A stretch of 64,000 bases of DNA from an uncultured Prevotellaceae bacterium (GTDB taxonomy: Bacteria > Bacteroidota > Bacteroidia > Bacteroidales > Bacteroidaceae), in contig ONLY01000008.1 in NCBI GenBank assembly GCA_900318775.1, forward strand, positions 30,092 to 94,091. The letters run 5' to 3'. The position numbers and the translations under genes are program-made. Positions 18,074-25,630 of the stretch are shown here, in pieces. The notes beneath the pieces were generated by a model, which saw only the letters and a program-made list of their open reading frames with translations, was not told the origin of the DNA and made no database searches. Position 1 is the stretch's first letter; each line of letters begins with the position of its first letter.

Positions 18074-18490
18074 CTACTCTATCCAGAAGGCAAAACGCCG
18101 AGCCAGCCGGCTCTTATTATTATATAATGTGTAAAAATACACAGCCTGTAATAGAATCAAGACTCCAACAGAGACAAGATCATTCAAACGCAACCACACC
18201 ACCGCTACCAGCATCCACACTATTGTGAGCAGTAACGGAATACCGAAGGCCAAATGAATAGCCTGTTTGCCCATGCTCAACGTGCCACACACATTCACAC
18301 GCTGTCCCACCCGATACTTTTGTGAGGCATCGTGCTCATAGACATCTATTATTTTTTCTGTACTTTCGCTGGATGAGCATAAGGCGCGTGCCTGGCAACT
18401 ACTGCAAGCAGACACCTGAAGGATGTTCACCCTCACATGAGACCCTTCTACAGACGCCACAACGCCCTGATGCTCTATTTTTTCACTCAT
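18074..18490 (-). CDS. rseC: RseC/SoxR-reducing system family membrane protein
   Basis: 138 residues. The N-terminal cytoplasmic part has HQGVVASVEGSHVRVNILQ and a cysteine cluster CSSCQARALCSS (about residues 29-40). Two membrane helices follow (about residues 75-115). Proteins of this family accompany Rnf operons and are linked to SoxR reduction or sigma-E control in proteobacteria; in Bacteroidetes their role is unproven. It is the first gene of the rnf transcript, 95 bases before rnfB, so a role in assembling or tuning the Rnf complex is plausible. Confidence 0.85.
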   Translation of the reverse strand: MSEKIEHQGVVASVEGSHVRVNILQVSACSSCQARALCSSSESTEKIIDVYEHDASQKYRVGQRVNVCGTLSMGKQAIHLAFGIPLLLTIVWMLVAVVWLRLNDLVSVGVLILLQAVYFYTLYNNKSRLARRFAFWIE

Positions 18491-18573
18491 GATAATAGAC
18501 TACATATACGTTTGGTATGAAGTTTCCTTCATTTGCTGACAAATTGCAAAGTTCACTTTACAATTCAACATGG

Positions 18574-18603
18574 CAAAAGTACTAATTTAAATCCTATTCC
18601 AAA
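18574..18603 (-). promoter_or_regulatory. Promoter of the rseC-rnfBCDGEA operon
   Basis: The minus strand reads TTTG (18603-18600), an 18-base spacer, then TACTTTTG (18581-18574). The expected start is about 80 bases before the rseC ATG. The spacer is one base shorter than usual. Confidence 0.5.
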
Positions 18604-18675
18604 AAGAAAAACAAAAAAAACACTCAAAAAGATGAAAAGATTAGTGTTTTTCCTGAAAAAGAAAAGAAAAAAGCG

Positions 18676-18683
18676 TAACTTTG
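18676..18683 (+). promoter_or_regulatory. -7 element of rpsP
   Basis: TAACTTTG followed by CACCG, the same as in the L31 promoter. A T-rich stretch (18644-18650) may stand in for the -33 element. The leader to the rpsP ATG is about 80 bases. Confidence 0.6.
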
Positions 18684-18769
18684 CACCGTCATTACGAGTT
18701 AGTGACAGAGTTCACGTCGTCACGGGATGGCGACACAATCATTAACAATTAAACATTTTTCATTGCAAA

Positions 18770-19309
18770 ATGGCAACAAAAATCCGTTTGCAACGTCACG
18801 GTCGCAAGAACTATGCGTTCTACAGCATCGTGATTGCTAATGCACAGGCACCACGCGATGGTCGCTTTATCGAGAAGATTGGTACTTATAATCCTAACAC
18901 CAATCCTGCAACAATCGATTTGAACTTTGAACGTGCACTCTACTGGGTGCTCGTCGGTGCTCAGCCAACTGACACCGTTCGCAACATCCTTTCTGAAGAA
19001 GGCGTATACATGAAGAAGCACCTCCTCGGTGGTGTGAAGAAGGGCGCTTTCGACGAAGCTACTGCAGAGACTAAGTTCTCTGCATGGAAAGCCGAGAAGG
19101 ACGCTAAGGTACAGAAGGCTGCTGACAAGGTTGCAGCAGACAAGGTTGCAGACAAGAAGGCTCGTCTCGCTGCTGAGAAGAAGGCCAACGAAGCTCTCGC
19201 TGCTAAGATTGCAGAGAAGAAGGCTGCTGCAGCTGCTGCTCAGGCAGAGGCTGAAGCTGAGGTTGAAGCTCCTGCTGAAGAGACCACAGAAGCACCTGCT
19301 GAAGCATAA
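18770..19309 (+). CDS. rpsP: 30S ribosomal protein S16 with long C-terminal tail
   Basis: 179 residues. The first ~80 are the S16 fold ([20 protein letters not shown], then [14 protein letters not shown] and [19 protein letters not shown]), which binds 16S rRNA and is needed for 30S assembly. From about residue 105 the protein becomes an Ala/Lys/Glu-rich tail ending in acidic repeats. E. coli S16 has about 82 residues; long tails of this kind are usual in Bacteroidetes. The gene stands alone, without the rimM-trmD-rplS partners seen in other phyla. Confidence 0.95.
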   Translation: MATKIRLQRHGRKNYAFYSIVIANAQAPRDGRFIEKIGTYNPNTNPATIDLNFERALYWVLVGAQPTDTVRNILSEEGVYMKKHLLGGVKKGAFDEATAETKFSAWKAEKDAKVQKAADKVAADKVADKKARLAAEKKANEALAAKIAEKKAAAAAAQAEAEAEVEAPAEETTEAPAEA

Positions 19310-19333
19310 ATCAGTAAAGATTGATGTAACTCA

Positions 19334-19391
19334 TCAAACAACAGAGAAGAGGGTGAACCCATTCGGGTTCACCCTCTTCTCTGTTGTTTGA
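19334..19391. terminator. Long perfect bidirectional terminator
   Basis: A perfect 27-base-pair inverted repeat (19334-19360 with 19365-19391) encloses the four-base loop ATTC. It lies between the convergent rpsP and PagL-like genes, 24 bases after the rpsP stop, and has no long T-tract on either side. Stem length is well beyond a usual intrinsic terminator. Confidence 0.75.
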
Positions 19392-19418
19392 CATTTCTTC
19401 TATCACCACAGCCTTTCT

Positions 19419-20732
19419 TCACTTTCCCTTTTTCCTCAAGTTCCAGTGCCCTGCATGCATACCCACTTTCAGTTCCATCGCATATGCCTTACCCATATTG
19501 GCCTTCACATTGTAGCCAATATAAAACGGCTTGAAAAATTTGGGATAATAGCGGATACCTATAGTCTCCACCAACCATGGCTCATACTTAGCGCCCACCC
19601 AACCATGTTGGCGGAACAGGTAGGTTCCGATAGACATTGGCAATGAGAGTTGCTTGTAAAAGACTTCATGATGACCAAAAATGTACAACGTATGCTTGCT
19701 GTGGCGATAATTGGTGGTGACGCCACACTGACGCTCGATTTTTGGGGAGCGCGCCAAATAGCCCGCGAAAGAATACTCTAATCCCAAACCGGAAGCGTGC
19801 ACCTGGTTGTAACGCACCATCGTCGTAAGGCCTGTGCTCCATACTGTATGAAGACCAAGTTTTCCGTCTTGTTTACGTTCGGCATCCGTCATGTGCTCTC
19901 GCTGCAAAAGCCACTCTTCATAAAGGGTACGGAATCCCACAGAGGCATCAATATCAAGATACATGTAAGGCTCAAGCACTGGGCGGTTAAAGCGTTGCAG
20001 TTGCATCAATCGCTCATGATACGTAAGTCCCATGTCATTAGCCGGGCGATTCAAGTCGCAACGCCCACGCAAAGTTAATCCATAACTATTGGAGCCTTTG
20101 TTGGGGCGGTCTGTGGCACCGTTCGATGCGTGCTTGTACTCGAAGCACAGCCCCAATTCCACTGGAGGCGCAATGCGATAAGCAGCCTGCACACCACATC
20201 CAAAATAGAGAGCGAGATGCTGGCCGATAAAATCGTTATCAAGATTGGAATGAGGGTTGTAGGGGCGAGAGCACAAAGCAAGGCCGTTCTCTAAGGCATA
20301 ACCGAACGACCATTTCCGATTGCGATAGATGTCACGGCGGAATGCAATATATGCCGTCCACACATAGCCAACTCGCGACTGGTAGGGAGTGTGTTCCGTA
20401 TGTAAACGTGTATGGCTATAATCAAGCAACTGGACACCGGCCTCCAGTGTAGGGAATCCGAACACACGGTCATAGACGCTGATGGCTGTGTCCAAAGGGT
20501 TGGCTTGCACGTTCATGAAAAGTGAATAGTTAGCGCCCCATCCACGTTTGACTAACTGTTCACCGCGTATTTTAATATTAATCAAATGGTTCATGCCAGC
20601 ACTTCCACCCACCGAATAGATGAACTTGGGGGCATTCTCCGTTACAACAGAATCAGTGTCTTCGGCCCTCAAAGAAGCAAAAGACACTGACACCATTATT
20701 GCCACGAGGCAGCTTCGAAGAAGTTGCGACAT
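19419..20732 (-). CDS. Acyloxyacyl hydrolase / PagL-like lipid A 3-O-deacylase
   Basis: 437 residues with a signal peptide (MSQLLRSCLVAIMVSVSFASLRA). The PagL catalytic pattern is visible in LGLCFEYKHASNGATDRPNKG (about residues 193-213), with the His-x-Ser-Asn of the active site and the usual Asn-x-Gly spacing. The family is an outer-membrane barrel that removes an ester-linked acyl chain from lipid A. The protein is more than twice the size of Pseudomonas PagL: a second ~200-residue beta-rich half follows the catalytic barrel. It is 14 bases downstream of manC and probably cotranscribed. Confidence 0.8.
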   Translation of the reverse strand: MSQLLRSCLVAIMVSVSFASLRAEDTDSVVTENAPKFIYSVGGSAGMNHLINIKIRGEQLVKRGWGANYSLFMNVQANPLDTAISVYDRVFGFPTLEAGVQLLDYSHTRLHTEHTPYQSRVGYVWTAYIAFRRDIYRNRKWSFGYALENGLALCSRPYNPHSNLDNDFIGQHLALYFGCGVQAAYRIAPPVELGLCFEYKHASNGATDRPNKGSNSYGLTLRGRCDLNRPANDMGLTYHERLMQLQRFNRPVLEPYMYLDIDASVGFRTLYEEWLLQREHMTDAERKQDGKLGLHTVWSTGLTTMVRYNQVHASGLGLEYSFAGYLARSPKIERQCGVTTNYRHSKHTLYIFGHHEVFYKQLSLPMSIGTYLFRQHGWVGAKYEPWLVETIGIRYYPKFFKPFYIGYNVKANMGKAYAMELKVGMHAGHWNLRKKGK

Positions 20733-20746
20733 ACCTTTCTATACTC

Positions 20747-21814
20747 TTATTCGGCAGAGAACTCCTTAATTCGTTGTTCTTCTTCCAATTTGCAAATTAG
20801 CAAGGTGTTGTCCTTCTCTGCCACGATGTATCCTTCCAATCCTTGCACCACAACACGCTTTTCCTCCGTGACATGCACCACACAGTCACGTGTCTCATAC
20901 AACTTCACGTCGGTTCCTATCACATTATTTCCCTGTGCATCCTTCTCCGCCAACGTGTGGAGCGAGCCCCATGTACCCACATCACTCCAACCGAAGTCGG
21001 CCGGGAACACAAAGATTTCGTCTGCACGCTCCATCACAGCATAGTCGATAGAAATGCTTGGGCACTCAGGAAAGTGCTTGTCAATCGCAGCTTGTTCCTT
21101 ATCGGTACCATACACGGGCAACAAGTCTTCGAAAATCCGAGAAACCTCAGGTTCATAAATACGGAGCGAATTCACGATGGTACCCACATTCCAAATAAAA
21201 ATGCCTGAATTCCAGAAGAACTCTTTACTTTTCAGATACTTGACGGCTGTTTGATAATCGGGCTTCTCCTTGAAAGAATCCACACGGAAAATTTCCCTGT
21301 TGCGCAAAGAAGGCTCTTGCAGGTCAGCTTGAATGTAGCCATATCCAGTTTCAGGACGTGTTGGATTCATGCCTAACGTCACAATTGCGTCTGTCTCGGC
21401 AGTGAAGTTCAAGGCAGACGAAATGACACGCTGAAACTCTATCACATCCGTCACCAAGTGGTCTGATGGAGTAATCACCAGATTCGCCTTTGGATTCTTC
21501 GCCTTGATGCGCCAGCTCACATAGGCAATACAAGGCGCAGTGTTGCGTCGGCAAGGTTCCAACAAAATATTTCCTCTGGGAATATCAGGCAGCTGCTCAG
21601 CCACGATGTCTGCATAGCGCTGGGAAGTAACTACCCATACATTCTCGGGAGCGATAATTCCCCTAAAGCGGTCATATGTCATCTGTATGAACGTACGTCC
21701 AGTGCCAAACACGTCAATAAACTGTTTCGGGCACTCCGTTGTGCTCATGGGCCAAAAACGACTGCCCACACCACCTGCCATAATCACGAGATTGTCGTTA
21801 GGGTTCAGCTTCAT
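20747..21814 (-). CDS. manC: Mannose-1-phosphate guanylyltransferase
   Basis: 355 residues, forming GDP-mannose from mannose 1-phosphate and GTP, the precursor of mannose and fucose units of surface glycans. The pyrophosphorylase signature is MAGGVGSRFWPMSTTECPKQF (about residues 12-32), followed by LLEPCRRNTAPCIAY and ITPSDHLV. ETGYGYI and VDSFKEKPD mark the sugar site, and FGWSDVGTW lies near the C-terminus. It lacks the phosphomannose isomerase domain of bifunctional forms, which is normal for the short type. It has its own promoter. Confidence 0.93.
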   Translation of the reverse strand: MKLNPNDNLVIMAGGVGSRFWPMSTTECPKQFIDVFGTGRTFIQMTYDRFRGIIAPENVWVVTSQRYADIVAEQLPDIPRGNILLEPCRRNTAPCIAYVSWRIKAKNPKANLVITPSDHLVTDVIEFQRVISSALNFTAETDAIVTLGMNPTRPETGYGYIQADLQEPSLRNREIFRVDSFKEKPDYQTAVKYLKSKEFFWNSGIFIWNVGTIVNSLRIYEPEVSRIFEDLLPVYGTDKEQAAIDKHFPECPSISIDYAVMERADEIFVFPADFGWSDVGTWGSLHTLAEKDAQGNNVIGTDVKLYETRDCVVHVTEEKRVVVQGLEGYIVAEKDNTLLICKLEEEQRIKEFSAE

Positions 21815-21863
21815 ACTTATCTCTGTTCTATAAATTAGTAGTTCTGATATTCGATTTTTTATG

Positions 21864-21893
21864 CAAAATTAATGTTTTTCATTCTATTCGCAA
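21864..21893 (-). promoter_or_regulatory. Promoter of manC and the PagL-like gene
   Basis: The minus strand reads TTG (21893-21891), a 19-base spacer, then TAATTTTG (21871-21864), 50 bases before the manC ATG. It fits the Bacteroidetes consensus spacing. Confidence 0.7.
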
Positions 21894-21946
21894 CATCTTT
21901 TCACAAAAAACCGTCAGAAAGTGATTTACATGAAGACAGAAAAAAG

Positions 21947-21954
21947 TATATTTG
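21947..21954 (+). promoter_or_regulatory. -7 element for the BadF/NagK-type kinase
   Basis: TATATTTG lies 20 bases before the ATG at 21975. It falls inside the in-frame extension that starts at 21921, which argues that the extension is not translated. A weak TTTA (21925-21928) stands in the -33 position. Confidence 0.6.
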
Positions 21955-21974
21955 TAAAAAATATCACAATTATA

Positions 21975-22871
21975 ATGACTTTAATCGCAGATAGCGGCTC
22001 GACCAAGACCGCGTGGTGTCTGGCCGAAGACGGCAACAATATCATTTACACCCAAGGCATCAACCCATTCCAGCAAGACGAGGAAACCATATGCGAAATT
22101 CTCCGTAAAGAGCTGATGCCAAACCTTTTGACGCTCAAACGCAGCGAGTTCCCTGCCATCGGAGATCATCAACCGTCATCAGTCTATTTCTATGGCGCTG
22201 GATGCACTCCCGAAAAAGCTCCCATCGTAGCTTCTTGCCTCAAAAAAAGTGTAAGTGCTACTGCCCAGATTCATGTGGCAAGCGACATGCTTGGCGCCGC
22301 ACGAGGAGCTTGCGGACACGATGCTGGTTTCGTCTGCATCCTTGGTACTGGCAGCAACTCCTGCTACTATGACGGGGAGCAATTGCACGCAGGCATCCCT
22401 GCCCTTGGTTACATTCTGGGCGATGAAGGGAGTGGGGCATGCATCGGGAAACGGCTGGTTGGCGATATATTCAAGCAGCAACTACCTCAAGACATTTGCC
22501 AGCTGTTCTTCGACGAAACCCATGAGACTCAGGCCAACATCATCCAGCGCGTCTATCGCACTCCCCTTCCCAACCGTTACCTCGCCTCGCTCAGTCCCTT
22601 CTGCGCACGCCACAGAGAGCACCCCGCCATTCATGCTCTCCTTATTGATTGTTTCACCCAGTTCTTCCACCGCAACATCACCCCCTTAAGACTGAACATG
22701 GGAAATACCGATAAGACGGCGCCAACAGTCCACTTTGTCGGCAGCATTGCCTATCACTACCACAAGGAACTTGCCGAGGCAGCCCAACAATGCGGCTACA
22801 TCGTTGGCCGCATCCTTCAGTCACCCCTCGAAGGACTGGTTGACTACCACAAACCTTCTCTCCTACCCTAA
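21975..22871 (+). CDS. BadF/BadG-type ATPase, probable N-acetylglucosamine kinase
   Basis: 298 residues of the ASKHA fold. The phosphate-1 loop is LIADSGSTKTAWCL (residues 3-16) and the phosphate-2 region is GFVCILGTGSNSCYYDG (about residues 117-133). GYILGDEGSGACIGKRLV follows, and the adenosine region near the C-terminus contains VHFVGSIAYHY. These features are typical of Bacteroidetes GlcNAc kinase-like proteins, which phosphorylate amino sugars for cell-wall recycling. The frame is open 18 codons further upstream, but the promoter lies there and the beta strand MTLIADSGSTKT is the normal N-terminus. Substrate is inferred from family only. Confidence 0.85.
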   Translation: MTLIADSGSTKTAWCLAEDGNNIIYTQGINPFQQDEETICEILRKELMPNLLTLKRSEFPAIGDHQPSSVYFYGAGCTPEKAPIVASCLKKSVSATAQIHVASDMLGAARGACGHDAGFVCILGTGSNSCYYDGEQLHAGIPALGYILGDEGSGACIGKRLVGDIFKQQLPQDICQLFFDETHETQANIIQRVYRTPLPNRYLASLSPFCARHREHPAIHALLIDCFTQFFHRNITPLRLNMGNTDKTAPTVHFVGSIAYHYHKELAEAAQQCGYIVGRILQSPLEGLVDYHKPSLLP

Positions 22872-22889
22872 CTTTTTCTGACATACTAT

Positions 22890-22930
22890 AAAGGGAGCGA
22901 GCCTATCAGACCCACTCCCTTTAATATTGT
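22890..22930 (+). terminator. Probable terminator after the kinase gene
   Basis: An 8-base-pair stem (22890-22897 with 22915-22922) is followed by AATATTGTT. It lies 18 bases after the stop codon. The tail is only moderately T-rich. Confidence 0.5.
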
Positions 22931-22960
22931 TCCATTTGTACACACCCGAAGTCATTTTTT

Positions 22961-23025
22961 CGGTCTGAGTCACACCGACAGTAACGGTATGACTCAGACC
23001 GATGGTGCCGGTGTGACTCACACCG
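22961..23025. repeat. Three 17-base imperfect palindromes with 24-base period
   Basis: Units are CGGTCTGAGTCACACCG (22961-22977), CGGTATGACTCAGACCG (22985-23001) and CGGTGTGACTCACACCG (23009-23025), separated by 7-base spacers. Each unit is a near palindrome centred on TGA(G/C)TCA, and unit 2 is the reverse complement of unit 1 except for one base. Unit 1 can pair with unit 2, or unit 2 with unit 3, and TTTTT follows unit 3. The array lies between two convergent genes and has no coding potential. Function unknown. Confidence 0.85.
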
Positions 23026-23147
23026 TTTTTACGGCCACGATGTTACCCTATATGTAATTTTTTTCCGTCTGTGTTTAACCGACCAAAGTAAATGCGCATT
23101 TCCCTGAACGGAATAAGGTGCCATGAAAACTAAGGCAACACGCTCTC

Positions 23148-23993
23148 CTATTGCTGGTTGCTTTCCGAAACCAAACGACGAATTTCGTCCTGTTTATCAG
23201 CATATAACTGATAGAGCAATCTGCCATTAAGCAGCGTCTGCTCCTTCGTAAAATCGTTGTTCCACAAGCGCATTCCACCAGCAGTAAGACTTTGGAAACC
23301 GGCATCGTACCAACCCACTTGCAATCCGCTGAGCCAGGTGCGTGCACAGAGCTCGTAGTCATCAAACTGGAACGGAGCAAAACGGAAGTCTATATGATGC
23401 AAATGCTGAGTATACAATTCTTTATTGATCCACATGGGAGCACGATTGACTGCCGTGACAAAGCAGAAGTCACCCTGAGATTGTGATGCTCCGCCATGTG
23501 CCCACATCTTGTCAGGCTCGAAAGCGATATCCAATCCACCTTTTCCTCCAAGAATAGCCATTCGAGGATGCCGCCGAAACAAATCAACAGCTTTCTCTAC
23601 CCATCCGACACCCTCAAAATCATCATCGTCCTGCATCAAGGCAATATATTGGCCATTAGCCAACCGAATAGCTTTGTCATAAGTGACATTCTCAAACAGG
23701 TCGTTAGCACGAAGCAAAAACTCATTGGCACCAATAAGAGCCGCAGCAAGACGCATCGTATGTTCAACCTTGGAACCATCATCAATAACAATGATTTCCG
23801 CATTGTCATATTGACGCAACTTAGGCAACACGTGACATATCTGCAAGCTCTTGTCATGCGACTGCAAGACAAATGTCACCTTAGGCTCTTTCCGGTATCC
23901 CTTTGCCACCCATGATGCATGATTCTTTTTCTGTTGCGCAGAACCCGTACGTTTCTGCAAGGCAAGTTTAATCTTTTCTACTAAAAGCTTCAT
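23148..23993 (-). CDS. Family 2 glycosyltransferase
   Basis: 281 residues. After a basic N-terminus (about 30 residues) the GT-A fold begins at PKVTFVLQSHDKSLQICHVL. EIIVIDDGSKVEHTMRLA (about residue 69) and ALMQDDDDF (about residue 115) give the nucleotide and metal sites. The start is less canonical than in the other GT2 proteins of this window, and no flippase or polymerase is adjacent. It lies downstream of the glycogen operon, separated from it by a terminator, so it is probably transcribed on its own. Acceptor and sugar are unknown. Confidence 0.82.
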   Translation of the reverse strand: MKLLVEKIKLALQKRTGSAQQKKNHASWVAKGYRKEPKVTFVLQSHDKSLQICHVLPKLRQYDNAEIIVIDDGSKVEHTMRLAAALIGANEFLLRANDLFENVTYDKAIRLANGQYIALMQDDDDFEGVGWVEKAVDLFRRHPRMAILGGKGGLDIAFEPDKMWAHGGASQSQGDFCFVTAVNRAPMWINKELYTQHLHHIDFRFAPFQFDDYELCARTWLSGLQVGWYDAGFQSLTAGGMRLWNNDFTKEQTLLNGRLLYQLYADKQDEIRRLVSESNQQ

Positions 23994-24050
23994 ATCAATA
24001 TTTCTACACAGTCAAGCACATTCAATCAACGAAGAAAAGTGTTTCAACGG

Positions 24051-24080
24051 AAAAAAGTACGCCCACCAATGGGCGTACTT
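24051..24080 (-). terminator. Intrinsic terminator of the glycogen operon
   Basis: A perfect 11-base-pair stem (24055-24065 with 24070-24080, loop CCAA) is followed on the minus strand by a run of U (complement of 24051-24056). It lies 57 bases after the GH57 stop codon. Confidence 0.8.
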
Positions 24081-24136
24081 CTCTCATGCTCTTTGTCGAT
24101 TGGACGCACGAAGCGTTAAGATTCATACAAAATTAG

Positions 24137-25543
24137 TTACTTCTTTTTTGCTGTAGCCTTCTTTGCTGGTGCAACTTTTTCCGAAGTTGCCTCCGCCTTT
24201 GGTGCAGTCTTCTTGGTAGAAGTCACTTTCTTAGCGGGCTTTTTCTCGACCTGTCCCGTTGGATTGTACTTTTCCAACTTCTTACGCAGACGCTCAATCT
24301 CTTTGTCTTTGGCAGCAAGCTCATCCCCCTGATTCTTAATCATGGTGATAAGACCATCAATCTCTTCATTGTCAGCCCCACCGTAGAGGTTATTAACACG
24401 AGAGATGAAATCGCCCAAGATATTCATGTAGTTAGTGAATGCATCGTATGGACTGTCATATATGCCACGATACTGATAACCAGGCTTAGTGGTCATGAAA
24501 CGGAAGTTATTGGATGCCTGCAAAGAATCCCAGTCCTTCTGAATACGACGATCGCCCGACACACGTACACGATCAGCTATGCTGTAAAGTTTATTGAAGG
24601 CCTCACGCTGCATGACATTGCCCAACCAGCAAGAAGTGTCACGCTCTTCGTCCACCCATGAGATATTATATGGGACCTCGATAGCACCGACACTCTTCTC
24701 TTCGCAAAGTTCTGACGGGAACGCGAAACCGATACCTCGGTCTTTTGCAAGAGCAGGAATAGCCTTCAGGAATTCCAAGATATTGCTGGAGAGAGGTTGC
24801 AGAATACCGAAAGTAACCAACTCACCAAAGATATTAATGATATCCTCACCTTCTGGAGTATTGGCAATCCAATCCACCCATTTGTCCGCAAACAACGGAT
24901 ATTCAGACCAGTCCTGACGAGAGAAACGTTCAGTGATGTCTTCTGAAAGTTTGATATCACGCAACAAGAGTTTCAAGCGTGGATCACTTGCGCAATGATA
25001 CAGATAGTGAGGAGATTTCCATCCTAACACCTGCTTAGCGCCTTCTGTAATCATTCCCTTGAAGCCTAAGCCTGCCACTTGAGCACCTATCTCATCGTTG
25101 TAGATGAGCGATGAGTTGCGGAACACTGTAGGGCGCTTACCAAACATCTCCTTGATAGTGTCACTCATACGTTTCACCTCATTGGCAAAACTTTCTTCGT
25201 TAGCCAAAGAGGCAAGTCCGTGGCTATAAGGCTCACACAAGAACTCCGCTTGACCTGTTGAGTTAATCTCACGAAGCAAGTCTATTACTTGCGGAGCGTG
25301 GAATTCCAACTGCTCAAGTCCGACGCCTGACAAAGAGAAGGCCACCTTAAACTCAGGATAATCCTTACACATTTGAAGAAGCGTCTGCAACGCAGGAACA
25401 TAACTACGTTCTGCTATATCATTAATAGAACGTTCATTCTCATAGTCGTCATAGTAATAATGGTCACGACCGATATCAAAGAAACGGTAACGCTTGAGAT
25501 GAATTATCTGGTGAATCTCAAAATAAAGACAAATCTTTTTCAT
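24137..25543 (-). CDS. Glycoside hydrolase family 57 protein with basic tail
   Basis: 468 residues. Residues 1 to about 400 form the GH57 (beta/alpha)7 barrel: YFEIHQIIHLKRYRFFDIG at the N-terminus and AEFLCEPYSHGLASLANEE (about residues 117-135) with the conserved glutamate. The family includes alpha-amylases, 4-alpha-glucanotransferases and branching enzymes. It is the third gene of a debranching enzyme-glycogen synthase-GH57 operon, so it probably acts on glycogen. From about residue 405 there is a short coiled coil, then a Lys/Ala/Pro/Thr-rich tail resembling histone H1 tails. Exact reaction unknown. Confidence 0.88.
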   Translation of the reverse strand: MKKICLYFEIHQIIHLKRYRFFDIGRDHYYYDDYENERSINDIAERSYVPALQTLLQMCKDYPEFKVAFSLSGVGLEQLEFHAPQVIDLLREINSTGQAEFLCEPYSHGLASLANEESFANEVKRMSDTIKEMFGKRPTVFRNSSLIYNDEIGAQVAGLGFKGMITEGAKQVLGWKSPHYLYHCASDPRLKLLLRDIKLSEDITERFSRQDWSEYPLFADKWVDWIANTPEGEDIINIFGELVTFGILQPLSSNILEFLKAIPALAKDRGIGFAFPSELCEEKSVGAIEVPYNISWVDEERDTSCWLGNVMQREAFNKLYSIADRVRVSGDRRIQKDWDSLQASNNFRFMTTKPGYQYRGIYDSPYDAFTNYMNILGDFISRVNNLYGGADNEEIDGLITMIKNQGDELAAKDKEIERLRKKLEKYNPTGQVEKKPAKKVTSTKKTAPKAEATSEKVAPAKKATAKKK

Positions 25544-25630
25544 ATTATTTGAGGTTTTGGGGTTATGAGGGTTTGGAACTCTGAGGCTGTTATAGCCTTA
25601 TTAAACAACAACCTAATAACCAATTAATGT

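Noticed and set aside
22961..23025. CRISPR-like repeat
   Set aside because: Only three 17-base units with 7-base spacers; too short and palindromic throughout.
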